A DNA stretch of 45,198 nt from Solihabitans fulvus (GTDB lineage: Bacteria; Actinomycetota; Actinomycetes; Mycobacteriales; Pseudonocardiaceae): assembly GCF_008386585.1 (NCBI RefSeq), contig NZ_VUOB01000001.1:1-45198 (forward strand), given 5' to 3'. The translations under genes and the position numbers were made by a program. Of the stretch, positions 24,458 to 32,852 are shown one piece after another. Below the pieces are notes generated by a model. The model saw only the letters and a program-made list of their open reading frames with translations, was not told the DNA's origin and did no database searches. Position 1 is the first letter of the stretch, and every line of letters starts with the position of its first letter.

Positions 24458-26598
24458 CGCACCCCAAGCTGAGCGTCGAGGACGCGCCCGGCAAGCTGGT
24501 CCCCTTCCCCGGCACGGCCGACGCCCCTCGCTCCGAGGTGTTGACCGGCGAGCTGGTGGACGAAGCCGAGTACCAGCGGACTCGTGCCCGACGGCTGGCC
24601 GAGAGCATGGTGTCTCGGCTGCCGGCTGTGTGGCAGACGCCCGAAACCGCACGACAGGCCAGCGCACAGCTCGCAGGGCAACTCGTCGCGCTGCCCGTCC
24701 GCTACCCCGGCTCGGTCGGTCGGGGCCTGGCGGTCTCGGCGCGGGCATGGTGGTCGTGGGTCCGGGTCGCGGACTTCTATGCCGCTGCCAGGACCGCCGA
24801 CCGGCTCGCGGACCGGTGGTTGGAGATCGCCGCGATCCGCAAGCGGCGGGCCTGGTGGTCGCTGACCGCCATCGGCACCGCCGCCAGCGGCTCGCTGGTG
24901 ACCGACCTCGCGGCCGGCCCGCTGCCGCTCTTGCTCACCGGCGGCGCGGTCTCGGCCGGCTTGGCGCTACTCGGGCGCCGCAAGGACGGAGCTGGTGGCA
25001 GGAAGGCCGTCGTTGGTCCTCGAACCCTGGCCTGGGCGATGGACGGTGACCACCTGGTGGAGGCGTTCCGCGACGCCAAGCTCATCGGCAGGGACGAAGG
25101 ACTCGCCTTCGTTCGACTCCCCAAGCGGGATGGGGCTGGCTGGTATGTCGTGGTCGACCTGCCGCCGTCCCGCCGCGCATCGAATGCGGTGGCGCACCGG
25201 GAGGATCTCGCCTCGGCGCTGGCTGTGGATGAGTCCCGGTTGATCATCGAGCGCGTTCGCGGCGACGACGGGCACGCCGGTCGCGTCTCGCTGTGGATCG
25301 GGGATTCCGACCCGTATGCGGCGATGCCGGTCGCATCGCCGCTGGCGAGCGCGGAGGCGTGGGACCTGTGGACCGCGCCCCCGTTCGGCTCCACGGCGCG
25401 CGGTGGTGTGGTGGCGGTGCCGGTCGTGTGGACCTCGCTACTGGTCGGCGCGATCCCTCGCATGGGCAAGACCTACGTGATGCGGCTGCCGATGACCGCC
25501 GCCGCACTCGACCCGCACGTGCGGTTGATCATCGCCGATGGCAAGGGCGGCAAGGACCACCGCCCCTTCGAGCTGGTCGCGCACCGGTTCATCCGCAACA
25601 CCCGCCCCGAATCGGTGCTGCGGTTGATCGCGGTGCTGGAGGAGGCTGCCGCCGACGTGGAGAACCGGTTCGAGCGACTGTCCGACATGGACGACGAGGT
25701 CTGCCCGGAGTCAAAGGTGACCCCGGAGATCACCCGCAACCCCACCTTCGGGATGCCGCTGACGGTGATCGGCATCGATGAGATCCAGAACTACCTGGAG
25801 GACGACACTCCACTGGACCTGGACAACCCCAAGAGCAAGAAGCGTGGACAGCGGATCCTGGAGCTGTTGACGTTCATCGCCAAGACCGGTCCGGCCGCCG
25901 GCTACTCACTCGTGCTGGCCACGCAGAAGCCTGACAGCGCGGTGATTCCCGACAAGCTCCGCGGCCAGCTCGGCACGCGGTTCGCGCTGAAGGTGATGAC
26001 CTGGCAAGCATCGGAGACCATCCTCGGCGCGGGCACCTATAAGGCCGGCATGGACGCCTCCAAGCTGCTGAAGTCCCACAAGGGCGTCGGGCTGCTGTTG
26101 GGCGCCGACGGCGAGACCGACCTGGACGCCGGAGAGGCCACCGCGGTGCGCACGCACCTGCTGGCCATCAAGGAGATCCGCGTCGCCTGCCACCGAGGCC
26201 GGGCGCTGCGCGAAGCCGCGGGCACGCTGAGCGGCGACGCCGCCGGGAATCGCGCCGTCGGCGACCTCCCGCCAGAAGTGGCCGCCCGCATCGCCGACGT
26301 GACGGCGGCCGGCGTCGCAGCGGTCGAGGTTGAGGATGCCGTCCTGGCCGAGGACCTGCCCGAGGTGCTGGGCCTGCTGGTCGAGGTGATCGAGGACCAC
26401 GAAGCCGGCCTGGTCGCCACCTTCGAGCTGGCCGGGCGGATCGGCTGGGAGGCGAAGGCTCTCGGCGAGGCACTGCGCCGGGCCGGCGTACCGGCACCAG
26501 TCCCACCACGGCAGCGGATCAACGGCTCCCCGCACCCGGTGTCCGTGGCCGACTTGGATGCCATCCGGGTCGCCGTGATCGGTCATATCGACGGCTGA
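24454..26598 (+). CDS. FtsK/SpoIIIE-family DNA translocase (TraB/TraSA-like)
   Basis: A 714-residue membrane-anchored ATPase of the kind that moves double-stranded DNA between mycelia in actinobacterial conjugation. After a basic N-terminus, two hydrophobic segments lie near residues 130-165. The motor domain has Walker A GAIPRMGKT at about 332-340 and Walker B VIGIDEIQ with Asp near 442, then LVLATQKPDSAVIPDKLRGQ. The last 70 residues (TFELAGRIGWEAKALGEALR) look like the winged-helix domain that reads short repeats in TraB proteins. GTG overlaps the DUF2637 stop. It ends the coupled cassette; 223 bases to the next gene. Confidence 0.92.
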   Translation: MTHPKLSVEDAPGKLVPFPGTADAPRSEVLTGELVDEAEYQRTRARRLAESMVSRLPAVWQTPETARQASAQLAGQLVALPVRYPGSVGRGLAVSARAWWSWVRVADFYAAARTADRLADRWLEIAAIRKRRAWWSLTAIGTAASGSLVTDLAAGPLPLLLTGGAVSAGLALLGRRKDGAGGRKAVVGPRTLAWAMDGDHLVEAFRDAKLIGRDEGLAFVRLPKRDGAGWYVVVDLPPSRRASNAVAHREDLASALAVDESRLIIERVRGDDGHAGRVSLWIGDSDPYAAMPVASPLASAEAWDLWTAPPFGSTARGGVVAVPVVWTSLLVGAIPRMGKTYVMRLPMTAAALDPHVRLIIADGKGGKDHRPFELVAHRFIRNTRPESVLRLIAVLEEAAADVENRFERLSDMDDEVCPESKVTPEITRNPTFGMPLTVIGIDEIQNYLEDDTPLDLDNPKSKKRGQRILELLTFIAKTGPAAGYSLVLATQKPDSAVIPDKLRGQLGTRFALKVMTWQASETILGAGTYKAGMDASKLLKSHKGVGLLLGADGETDLDAGEATAVRTHLLAIKEIRVACHRGRALREAAGTLSGDAAGNRAVGDLPPEVAARIADVTAAGVAAVEVEDAVLAEDLPEVLGLLVEVIEDHEAGLVATFELAGRIGWEAKALGEALRRAGVPAPVPPRQRINGSPHPVSVADLDAIRVAVIGHIDG

Positions 26599-26821
26599 GG
26601 ACGCGCTCGGGGGTCTGCACAGGGTGTGCGGACCCCCGGCTCCCTGCCGTGCGGACCTCAACACGTCAGGGGCCTTCGCCGAGCAGCCACAACACCCGTT
26701 GGGGTTGTCCCGCCGCCGGCTTGCACACCCAGCGAGATCGGTCCCCACAACACCCTGCAACACACGCTTCAAGGCCGCCGGCATCCCGTCGGGAGGTCCG
26801 CACACCATCAAGGAGGATCCT

Positions 26822-26974
26822 GTGCCACGGTCCACCGTCAGCACGTCCCGCGAGTTCCGGCCGCTGCGCTGGCTCGGCCTCGCCGCCCTGGCCTGCGTGA
26901 TCTCCTATCTCGTCGGCACGGTCTCAACCACGCCGACCGTCGCACCACAGACGCCTCCAGCCTGCACGCGCTGA
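26822..26974 (+). CDS. 50-aa single-span membrane protein
   Basis: A 50-residue protein with a basic N-terminus (PRSTVSTSREFRPLRW), one membrane helix (LGLAALACVISYLVGTV) and a short Pro/Thr tail. A near-perfect ribosome site (AAGGAGGATCCT) precedes the GTG. It sits between the translocase gene and a strong terminator, so it probably ends the transfer transcript. Function unknown. Confidence 0.65.
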   Translation: MPRSTVSTSREFRPLRWLGLAALACVISYLVGTVSTTPTVAPQTPPACTR

Positions 26975-26986
26975 AGTCTCTCGCAA

Positions 26987-27027
26987 CTGAGGGGCTGCTC
27001 GGGCACCACGCCCGAGCAGCCCCTCAG
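26987..27027. terminator. 18-bp perfect terminator hairpin
   Basis: CTGAGGGGCTGCTCGGGC (26987-27004) pairs perfectly with 27010-27027 across a 5-base loop (ACCAC). It lies between the small membrane protein gene (+) and the DUF397 gene (-), whose stop is 10 bases away, so it can stop both. Confidence 0.9.
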
Positions 27028-27036
27028 CCAACAGCA

Positions 27037-27231
27037 CTAACCATCCAGACGGCCAGCCTTGATCGCGGCTAAGAAGCTTCCGAATTTACGATCATCGAAC
27101 GTCAGCGTCCCCGCCTGGGGTGCCTTGCTGTCGCGGACGGCTGAGCCTGTTGCCAGGCAGGCCAACTCCACACACTCGTTGTTGCCACCGCTGCGGCTGG
27201 ACTTGCGCCAAGTGACGCCGGACAGGTCCAT
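27037..27231 (-). CDS. DUF397 protein of the element
   Basis: A 64-residue DUF397 protein (core WRKSSRSGGNNECVELACL, then VRDSKAPQAGTLTFDDRKF and a final helix). I prefer ATG 27231, which has GGGAGA 10 bases upstream; GTG 27240 would add three residues but sits only one base from that site. It follows the XRE gene by 20 bases and forms the usual pair with it. Confidence 0.9.
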   Translation of the reverse strand: MDLSGVTWRKSSRSGGNNECVELACLATGSAVRDSKAPQAGTLTFDDRKFGSFLAAIKAGRLDG

Positions 27232-27251
27232 CGTCGCCACATCTCCCTACC

Positions 27252-28109
27252 TCATGCCAGGTCTGCGATCGCCGCAGAGATCAACGCGGCCGACTCTGAC
27301 GCGCTCAGAGCCGCCGCCACGGCTCCATCAAACACGCTCATGAACCCGCTGACCGCGTCCGGGTCCTCGACCCATTCGCCGCCTGCCGGGTGTTCGAGGT
27401 AGACGTTGGGCGGATCTTCCGGGTCGGGGAACTCCAAGATCGTGACGGGACCGCTCATCGTGCCGATCGCACCAGCACCGAACGGCAACACCTGAATCGT
27501 CACGTTCGGCCACTCACCGAGTTCGAGCAACCGTTGAAGCTGCTCGCGCATGATGTCCGGTCCGCCGATGACACGGCGGATCACCGCCTCGTCGATCACA
27601 GCGTGCAGGTGCAGCGGATCACGTCCGGTCAGCAGACGCTGACGGCTGACACGAGCGGCGACAGACTTGTCGACGCCCTCGGGCGCGACGAACTGGTCCG
27701 CGGTGTGGACGGCGTGCGAGTACGGCTCGGTCTGGAGCAGACCTGGCACGAGCAGCGGCTGAAGGAAGAGGCCACGCGAGGCTTCGGCTTCCAGCTTGAC
27801 GTAGGACCGGAACTTGCGCGGAAGCGCGTTGAGGAACTCTGGCTGCTTGCCGCGTTGCGCCGCGTCTTCCCACATGTCCAGCGCACGAGTCCGGATCTCG
27901 TCGTCGACCGTGTAGAAGGCGAGCAGGATCTCCAGGTCGCTGTGTTTGATCAGCACCTTGCCGGTCTCGAACCTGCTGACTGTCGCGTCGGAGCAGTGCA
28001 ATCGCTCCATGACCGCGTCGACGCTGATCTCGCGCTCCTCGCGAAGGCTGCGGAGGAGCTGGCCGAGTCGGCGCTTGCGCTTGGTCGGTCCGCTCTGCGT
28101 GGCTGCCAC
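27252..28109 (-). CDS. XRE-DUF5753 regulator of the element
   Basis: A 285-residue regulator with an N-terminal HTH (residues 13-70: LGQLLRSLREEREISVDAV, CSDATVSRFETGK) and a DUF5753 domain (LFLQPLLVPGLLQTEPYSHA, EWPNVTIQVLPFGAG, NVYLEHPAGGEWVEDPD). GTG start with AAGG upstream. It is cotranscribed with the DUF397 gene and divergent from three small genes. It is the only regulator between the translocase cassette and the type VII island, so it may control the element. A palindrome lies 60 bases upstream. Confidence 0.9.
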   Translation of the reverse strand: MAATQSGPTKRKRRLGQLLRSLREEREISVDAVMERLHCSDATVSRFETGKVLIKHSDLEILLAFYTVDDEIRTRALDMWEDAAQRGKQPEFLNALPRKFRSYVKLEAEASRGLFLQPLLVPGLLQTEPYSHAVHTADQFVAPEGVDKSVAARVSRQRLLTGRDPLHLHAVIDEAVIRRVIGGPDIMREQLQRLLELGEWPNVTIQVLPFGAGAIGTMSGPVTILEFPDPEDPPNVYLEHPAGGEWVEDPDAVSGFMSVFDGAVAAALSASESAALISAAIADLA

Positions 28110-28169
28110 GGCTGCACCTTAGTCGCGGTGATCGTCAGTGCGTAGTCACTCAGACGGTGTATCGACAGT

Positions 28170-28181
28170 GTGTAATTACAC
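28170..28181. promoter_or_regulatory. Palindrome GTGTAATTACAC upstream of the XRE gene
   Basis: A perfect 12-base palindrome 60 bases before the XRE start in an AT-rich patch. Likely operator for the adjacent regulator, by position only. Confidence 0.5.
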
Positions 28182-28233
28182 TTTGTACGCTACGTTCCGC
28201 TGGCGGGACTGCGCCCCTACCCATCCAGGGGAC

Positions 28234-28379
28234 GTGGCACCGGACAGGCCACGTGCAAACGCGCGCCGCAGTCCCGCTGGCCCAGAACGCGAGTGGCATC
28301 GGATGTGGGGACACCAGCCACCCGCGACGCCCGGTGGGGCTGCGGTTCCCGAGTAACCGGGAGGCCGTGGCATCGGACA
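28234..28379 (+). repeat. Three GTGGCAYCGGAYR direct repeats
   Basis: GTGGCACCGGACA at 28234, GTGGCATCGGATG at 28293 and GTGGCATCGGACA at 28367; a weaker AAGCATCGGAG stands at about 28425. Spacing is 59 and 74 bases. They lie in noncoding DNA before the small-gene operon. Confidence 0.45.
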
Positions 28380-28442
28380 TGCGTGGCTTCCGCGCCCCGC
28401 AGCTCCACCGGGCACCCCTGCCGGAAGCATCGGAGCGTCAAC

Positions 28443-28640
28443 GTGGCCAACCCGGCGGACATCATCGCGACCAGCACCGCGGGCCTGTACCTGGTGGCAC
28501 GGCTCGTGCACGTCAGACGACACGGCTGTCGCCCCGACCCGATCGACCGCGAACTGCTGGCCCAGCGCGAGCGTCGCTGCCGGGTCGTGCTGAACACACA
28601 GCCCGCCCTGCGTCGGGACGAACCGTCGGACGTGTTGTGA
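28443..28640 (+). CDS. Hypothetical protein (65 aa)
   Basis: A 65-residue basic protein, first of three coupled small genes. The N-terminus (ADIIATSTAGLYLVARLVHV) is amphipathic or weakly membrane-seeking and the rest is Arg-rich. I recognise no family. GTG start with GGAG upstream; its TGA overlaps the next GTG. Confidence 0.55.
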   Translation: MANPADIIATSTAGLYLVARLVHVRRHGCRPDPIDRELLAQRERRCRVVLNTQPALRRDEPSDVL

Positions 28641-28876
28641 CGGTGGTCAGCCATCTGTACTCGCTGAGTTGGCCGCCTGGCGCGCCGGTCAGGTTCACAG
28701 TGCGGGTTCAGGCAGCCGAGATCCTGGCCGTCGTAGGTGTCGACCGCCTCCGGCGCATCGCCGAGTTCCGCGCCGCCAAGTGGCGCGACGTCGCTCTCAA
28801 CACCGCGTTCAACGCCGGCGCCGTGCGATCGCGGCTGCGGGCCGACGAGTGGCAACGCATCGCCGAGGCGGTATGA
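28637..28876 (+). CDS. Hypothetical protein (79 aa)
   Basis: A 79-residue protein with no known family. It looks like a compact alpha/beta domain: FTVRVQAAEILAVVGVDRL followed by basic helices (AEFRAAKWRDVALNTAFNAG). Translationally coupled on both sides (GTGA at its start, ATGA at its end), which argues that it is real. Confidence 0.6.
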   Translation: MTVVSHLYSLSWPPGAPVRFTVRVQAAEILAVVGVDRLRRIAEFRAAKWRDVALNTAFNAGAVRSRLRADEWQRIAEAV

Positions 28877-29208
28877 GCAACCAACAGGCCGCACGCCGGC
28901 CGGATGTGGAGAACAGGATGAGGTTCGATGTGGTGTGCGTACCAGGTTCGGCAGCGTCAGCGAAGTTCCTGCGCTTCGCCGCCGGGAACGTGGGGCTGCG
29001 ACTGCTGCTCGACCCGGTCGAGGTGACCCTGCACCCCGCGCTCAGCCAGAACGGCGAGCGGGAGCTGGCGATGTTCCTGCGAGAACTGGCCCGCGAGGCA
29101 GCAGCGGCGGCAGCCGTTCTGGACCCCGACGGCGAACCCAACAAGCACGTGCTGATGCTGGACGACCAAGCCAATCGCTTCGGTGAATCCGGTCCCGGCG
29201 CACCGTGA
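28873..29208 (+). CDS. Hypothetical protein (111 aa)
   Basis: A 111-residue protein, last of three coupled genes. Its centre (LRLLLDPVEVTLHPALSQNG) looks like a beta region, followed by a long Ala-rich helix (ERELAMFLRELAREAAAAAA). No family recognised. It ends 15 bases from the convergent EspG-like gene, so this is where the element's small genes meet the type VII island. Confidence 0.6.
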   Translation: MSNQQAARRPDVENRMRFDVVCVPGSAASAKFLRFAAGNVGLRLLLDPVEVTLHPALSQNGERELAMFLRELAREAAAAAAVLDPDGEPNKHVLMLDDQANRFGESGPGAP

Positions 29209-29223
29209 CGGCGTCCGCGAGCG

Positions 29224-30003
29224 TCACAGTGACCGCTGCACCTCGTGCAGCTCGTTGAGCACCTGACGCGGGCTCGCGGGCGCGACCACGATCCACCTCT
29301 CCTTGGCCACGGAACGGCTGACCTGCAACAGCCATCGCCCGTTCACCGTGTCCACATAGGTCACCGGCCGGGCAACCCGGTAGCGGCGGCCCATCTCGTC
29401 GCGGCCGGCCGCATAGAGCTGCCCGCTGCCGGTCCGGGGGTAGCTGAGGACTTCCCGCAGCCGCGCCACGTCCGGATGCGCGTCCTGCGCTGATCGGCCC
29501 GCCAAGCCCACCCAACTCTCCTCGCCCGCCGTACGGTGCCGGGTGCCGAGGAAGTCGGCCTCGGGGACGTTGAACGACCGGCCCCATCCCCCCGGCACGT
29601 CGGGAAGTCGTGCGATCAGCTCCTCGGCCAGATCGCCGGCACGGATCGAGGACACCTGCACCCGGTCCGCGGTGCAATCCCTGACGGCCAACACCGCTTC
29701 GTTTCCCGACGCGGCGGCCAGGACGCCCCAGTCGCCGTTGGGTGCGGTGATCAGCCCGTAGCACTCGACCTCGGGACGACCCAACACCGCCACAGCGGAC
29801 CGGAACTCCTTCCGCAGTCCGCCCGCCTTCACCAAGCCCTGCTCGCCGAGCACAGTCCACGCCCGCTCGTCGATCTCGCGTGCACCGTCTTCGTCGCGCC
29901 ACACCGCCGCCCCCGACAGCGTGGGGTGCGGCTCGCCCCGATTGTCCCACCGCAAGGCGGTGGTGAGCACCTCCAACGGCAGCTCGACCGGCTCGACCAA
30001 CAT
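29224..30003 (-). CDS. EspG-like ESX secretion chaperone
   Basis: A 259-residue protein of the EspG family, cytoplasmic chaperones that hold PE/PPE-type substrates soluble and deliver them to ESX (type VII) machines. The N-terminus VELPLEVLTTALRW is the family's first strand-helix; WTVLGEQGLVKAGGLRKEF and ECYGLITAPNGDWGVLAAAS follow, with the late SAQDAHPDVARLREVLSYPR element. I chose ATG 30003 (AGGGGG 10 bases upstream) over an ATG at 30069. It is last in a four-gene minus operon right after a PPE-like gene, exactly where an EspG would serve. Confidence 0.8.
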   Translation of the reverse strand: MLVEPVELPLEVLTTALRWDNRGEPHPTLSGAAVWRDEDGAREIDERAWTVLGEQGLVKAGGLRKEFRSAVAVLGRPEVECYGLITAPNGDWGVLAAASGNEAVLAVRDCTADRVQVSSIRAGDLAEELIARLPDVPGGWGRSFNVPEADFLGTRHRTAGEESWVGLAGRSAQDAHPDVARLREVLSYPRTGSGQLYAAGRDEMGRRYRVARPVTYVDTVNGRWLLQVSRSVAKERWIVVAPASPRQVLNELHEVQRSL

Positions 30004-30099
30004 CCCCGCACAACCCCCTGATCCGGCGTTCGCCCCCAGCTCCATCAGCTCATGCCAAGCCCCGGCCACGACGAATGCGGCCGGGGCACCGTGCTGCGC

Positions 30100-31389
30100 T
30101 CAGTCCTCACCCAACACCGGCGGCGCAACCAACGGCAGCTCGCCCACGATGTCGCCGCTGTAGTCGTCGTGGAGGTAGCCGGCCGAGCGGTGCTCCCCGT
30201 CCTCGCCGCCCTTGCCGCGCCCCGCCGAGGCCATACCGCCCACGCCCTGCTGTCCCGCCGCGCCACGGGCGCCAGCCGTGCCGGCACCGCCGCGTGCGGC
30301 GGCAGCCTCCTCGGCGGCCAGCGCACCGGCCTTCGGGCCGGACCCAAGGCCCTTCTCGGCAAGGTTGCCGGTGCCCGCGCCGATTCCTCCCGGGAGGTTG
30401 CCGCGCAAGCCAACGCCGCTGCTCGGCTTGCCGTCGACGCTCAAAGGACCACCGACGACGAAGCGGCCCGGAAGACCGGCAGGGCCGCCGATCACGCCAG
30501 GCGTGTTGCTTCCGACGCCTACGTTGGTGCCGAGCCCGGTGCCGGTGTTGCCGCCGACGAGACCTGTGCCGGTTCCCGTCGCTGTCCCGGTCGCGCTGCC
30601 CGAGGTGCTGGTGCTCCCCGGCGGGCCGCCGACGTCAGAACTGCCGATAGGCGCGGTGCCGGTGTTGCTGTTGTCGGTGCCGGTGTTCCCGACGACGTTG
30701 ACAACCTGGTTGCCAGCCGGGGTGTTGATGCCAGGGACGGAGCTCATGCCCGGAGTCGACGTGGCATTGGGCTGCCGGCTCGTCGTGCCGGTGTTGTTGG
30801 CCGTCCTGGTGGTCTGTGGCACTCCGTCCCACTGGCCTTGGCCCGGTGGAGTGATCGTCGGGGCCGGCGTCGCCACGCTGACCACCGCCTGGTCGCTACT
30901 GAGACCCATGTAGCTGCTGGGCAGCGCGCTTCCACTCTCTGAGCTGGTCTTGACGTAGTTGTCGTAGATCTGGACGTTCTTGTGCGCCTTGTCGTTGTAG
31001 TCAGAGATCTGCTTGACCAGATCGGTCTTCCACGGCGTCGCGTCGTTGATCAGGTTGCTCGACGGCGGCGTGTCCGGCACCGGCACGACCTCGTGGTAGG
31101 AGTTGAAGAACGTCGTGTGCTGGTTGAGCATCGCTTGGTTGGCCTTGTCCAACTCGCCCTGCGACTGCGCCAGCACCCGAGCCAAGGGCGCCGCGCCCGC
31201 CTGCGCCGCCGCAGAGGCATCGCCCTGCCAAGCGCTATCCATCCGCCCGATCAACGCGTTGATCCGGTTCTCCAAGTCGGTGTGCTCCTGCTGCGTCGCG
31301 TAGGCAGCCTGCGACGCGTCGGCGACCGTTCCTCCGCCCTGGCCACCCCGGAGCTTCTTGTAGATGTCGGCAGCCGACAAGCTCGCCAT
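30100..31389 (-). CDS. PPE-like type VII secretion substrate
   Basis: A 429-residue protein. Residues 1-150 are a helical hairpin of WXG/PPE style with SAWQGDASAAAQ at the turn. Residues 170-370 are low-complexity Gly/Thr/Asn repeats (TGTATGTGTGLVGGNTGTGL). The end (YLHDDYSGDIVGELPLVAPP) has a YxxxD signal and the VAPPVxGE tail common in Pseudonocardiaceae PPE-like proteins. Likely exported through an ESX system with help from the EspG-like protein. ATG 31389 has GGGAGG 6 bases upstream; GTG 31392 is the alternative. Its start overlaps the DUF3558 stop (TGATG). Confidence 0.8.
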   Translation of the reverse strand: MASLSAADIYKKLRGGQGGGTVADASQAAYATQQEHTDLENRINALIGRMDSAWQGDASAAAQAGAAPLARVLAQSQGELDKANQAMLNQHTTFFNSYHEVVPVPDTPPSSNLINDATPWKTDLVKQISDYNDKAHKNVQIYDNYVKTSSESGSALPSSYMGLSSDQAVVSVATPAPTITPPGQGQWDGVPQTTRTANNTGTTSRQPNATSTPGMSSVPGINTPAGNQVVNVVGNTGTDNSNTGTAPIGSSDVGGPPGSTSTSGSATGTATGTGTGLVGGNTGTGLGTNVGVGSNTPGVIGGPAGLPGRFVVGGPLSVDGKPSSGVGLRGNLPGGIGAGTGNLAEKGLGSGPKAGALAAEEAAAARGGAGTAGARGAAGQQGVGGMASAGRGKGGEDGEHRSAGYLHDDYSGDIVGELPLVAPPVLGED

Positions 31390-31997
31390 CACGAACCTCC
31401 CGCCAGAGTCTTGACCACCATGCCTGCGATCTGCTTGGCGGCACTACACGGATCAGATTTCAGCGGTCCATTAGCCGCCTGCACCATGGCATCGAAATTG
31501 AGACTGTCACTGACACCCACATCCACATTGCACGTACCGCGACTGCGGTTGTCCGTCACGCCGTAGATGACCGCCGGATATCCGTCAATGTCAGGCAATA
31601 CAGTAAATAGGTCGAGTGAGCTTCGCTTGCCGTAAAGAGCCGACAGGCCATCCTTGTTTCCGGTGACGAAACCGACGTCGAGGCTGACGCCGCTGTCCAG
31701 GTTGCTCCAGTGACAGTTGGGGCCTGTGGCATCTGCCTTCGGATCTCCGGGAGTGGAAAGGCCGAACTGCTGGAGTTGAGCGGACTGAAGCATCGTGCAA
31801 GGCGCTGCCTGGAACTTCGACGTGTCCAAAGGCTTGGCGACGTGTGGAGCGCTGGCCGAGGACGAGGTCGGTGAGGACGACGGGCTGTCCGAGCTGTCGG
31901 CGGACTGACGAGGAGGCGGCGGCGAGGAAGAACATCCGGCAATTAGCAATCCCGCAGCCGCAATGCCCAAGACGATCGAAGGGGTCCGACGACGCAC
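31389..31997 (-). CDS. DUF3558 lipoprotein
   Basis: A 202-residue lipoprotein: signal peptide with lipobox LLIAGC (Cys22), a Ser/Pro linker, then a DUF3558 domain with the family's paired cysteines (AAPCTMLQSAQLQQFGL, GPNCHWSNLDSG, GTCNVDVGVSD, SDPCSAAKQIAGMVV). Outer-membrane-face location. DUF3558 genes recur beside ESX substrate genes in Pseudonocardiaceae. GTG start 2 bases after the upstream gene's stop. Confidence 0.85.
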   Translation of the reverse strand: MRRRTPSIVLGIAAAGLLIAGCSSSPPPPRQSADSSDSPSSSPTSSSASAPHVAKPLDTSKFQAAPCTMLQSAQLQQFGLSTPGDPKADATGPNCHWSNLDSGVSLDVGFVTGNKDGLSALYGKRSSLDLFTVLPDIDGYPAVIYGVTDNRSRGTCNVDVGVSDSLNFDAMVQAANGPLKSDPCSAAKQIAGMVVKTLAGGS

Positions 31998-31999
31998 GT

Positions 32000-32455
32000 T
32001 CAGAGCCTTCCTTCAATGTTCTTGGCTGCATCCGCAGCAGCCTGCTCGGTCTTCTGATAGACATCCATGGCCGATTGAAGCTTCTGAATGTAATTGCTGA
32101 CGTAGTCCTGCATGTCCTGGTTGAGCTTCAGATAGGCATGGCCAGAATCGTTGGCTAGCTGAGCGAAGCGCTTGCTGGCATCCTCATCACCAGGAGGTTT
32201 GACCTGAACCATGCGCTGAGCAGTCCTCGCAACCTTTTGGAGGTCATCGCGGATGCCCTGGAACTCCTTGATGATGCCCGGCATCTCCTCCGGGGAGAAC
32301 TTGTAGCCCCCGGCACCGCCGCCATTGATCAGCGAGGAGGTCGGCCCGGTCAGGCCGAGCAGGTCGGACATGCTCGTCAACTGCGGACTGCCGTCCTCTG
32401 GTGTGGTGAGGTTGTTGACCAGGTTCGACACCTGGTCACCGCCCTGCTCTGCCAT
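32000..32455 (-). CDS. Helical ESX-associated hypothetical protein
   Basis: A 151-residue protein, first of the minus operon. The N-terminus is loop-rich with a Gly patch (LINGGGAGGYKFSPEE); residues 55-150 are two long helices (IIKEFQGIRDDLQKVARTAQ, YVSNYIQKLQSAMDVYQKTE), the ESAT-6-like helical hairpin shape without a WXG turn. I chose the ATG at 32455 with GGGGAGGGG upstream. Likely a small secreted partner of the PPE-like protein, by shape and context. Confidence 0.75.
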   Translation of the reverse strand: MAEQGGDQVSNLVNNLTTPEDGSPQLTSMSDLLGLTGPTSSLINGGGAGGYKFSPEEMPGIIKEFQGIRDDLQKVARTAQRMVQVKPPGDEDASKRFAQLANDSGHAYLKLNQDMQDYVSNYIQKLQSAMDVYQKTEQAAADAAKNIEGRL

Positions 32456-32852
32456 CGCCCCTCCCCGAGTTCGCCAACCGGCCCGTACTCGGTGCGTAGC
32501 CGGTGGCGAGCTGAGGGTAACAAGGCATGCCAGTGCCCGGAACGGTTCCCAGTGGCCGATAGCCAATCAGTGGCAACTCGATGCAGAACTTGAGTAGTTT
32601 CGCCTAACCCACTGATACGACACACTGAGTAACCGACCGGATCGCCTGAGACACCTCCGTGTGCGATGGTGAGTGGCGTGGATCGCCCGATTGGCGAGCG
32701 GCACGCGCCGGTGAGGGACGCACGGGCCGCACAGTGCGATCGAGGCGACAACACGCGGCGACCTCGACGGCCGCTGCGGTCAGACCGGCGGGACTACGCA
32801 GGGCCAGTCGGTGCTTCGCGTCAGCCGACGCAGGGATTCGACGGAGAGGGGA
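32456..32852. other. Divergent promoter region of the type VII island
   Basis: 397 bases between the two operons, no gene. It contains the palindrome GGAACGGTTCC (32539-32549), flanked by CAGTG/AGTGG, and a weak plus-strand promoter TTGAGT (32590-32595), 17 bases, TGATAC (32613-32618). Both operons are probably controlled from here. Confidence 0.5.

Larger units (their letters stand above)
28110..28442. other. Intergenic region between XRE gene and small genes
   Basis: 333 bases with no gene I can support. It holds the palindrome GTGTAATTACAC at 28170-28181 and three direct copies of GTGGCAYCGGAYR at 28234, 28293 and 28367. The first 100 bases are clearly less GC-rich than the surroundings, as expected for divergent promoters. 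Confidence 0.6.
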
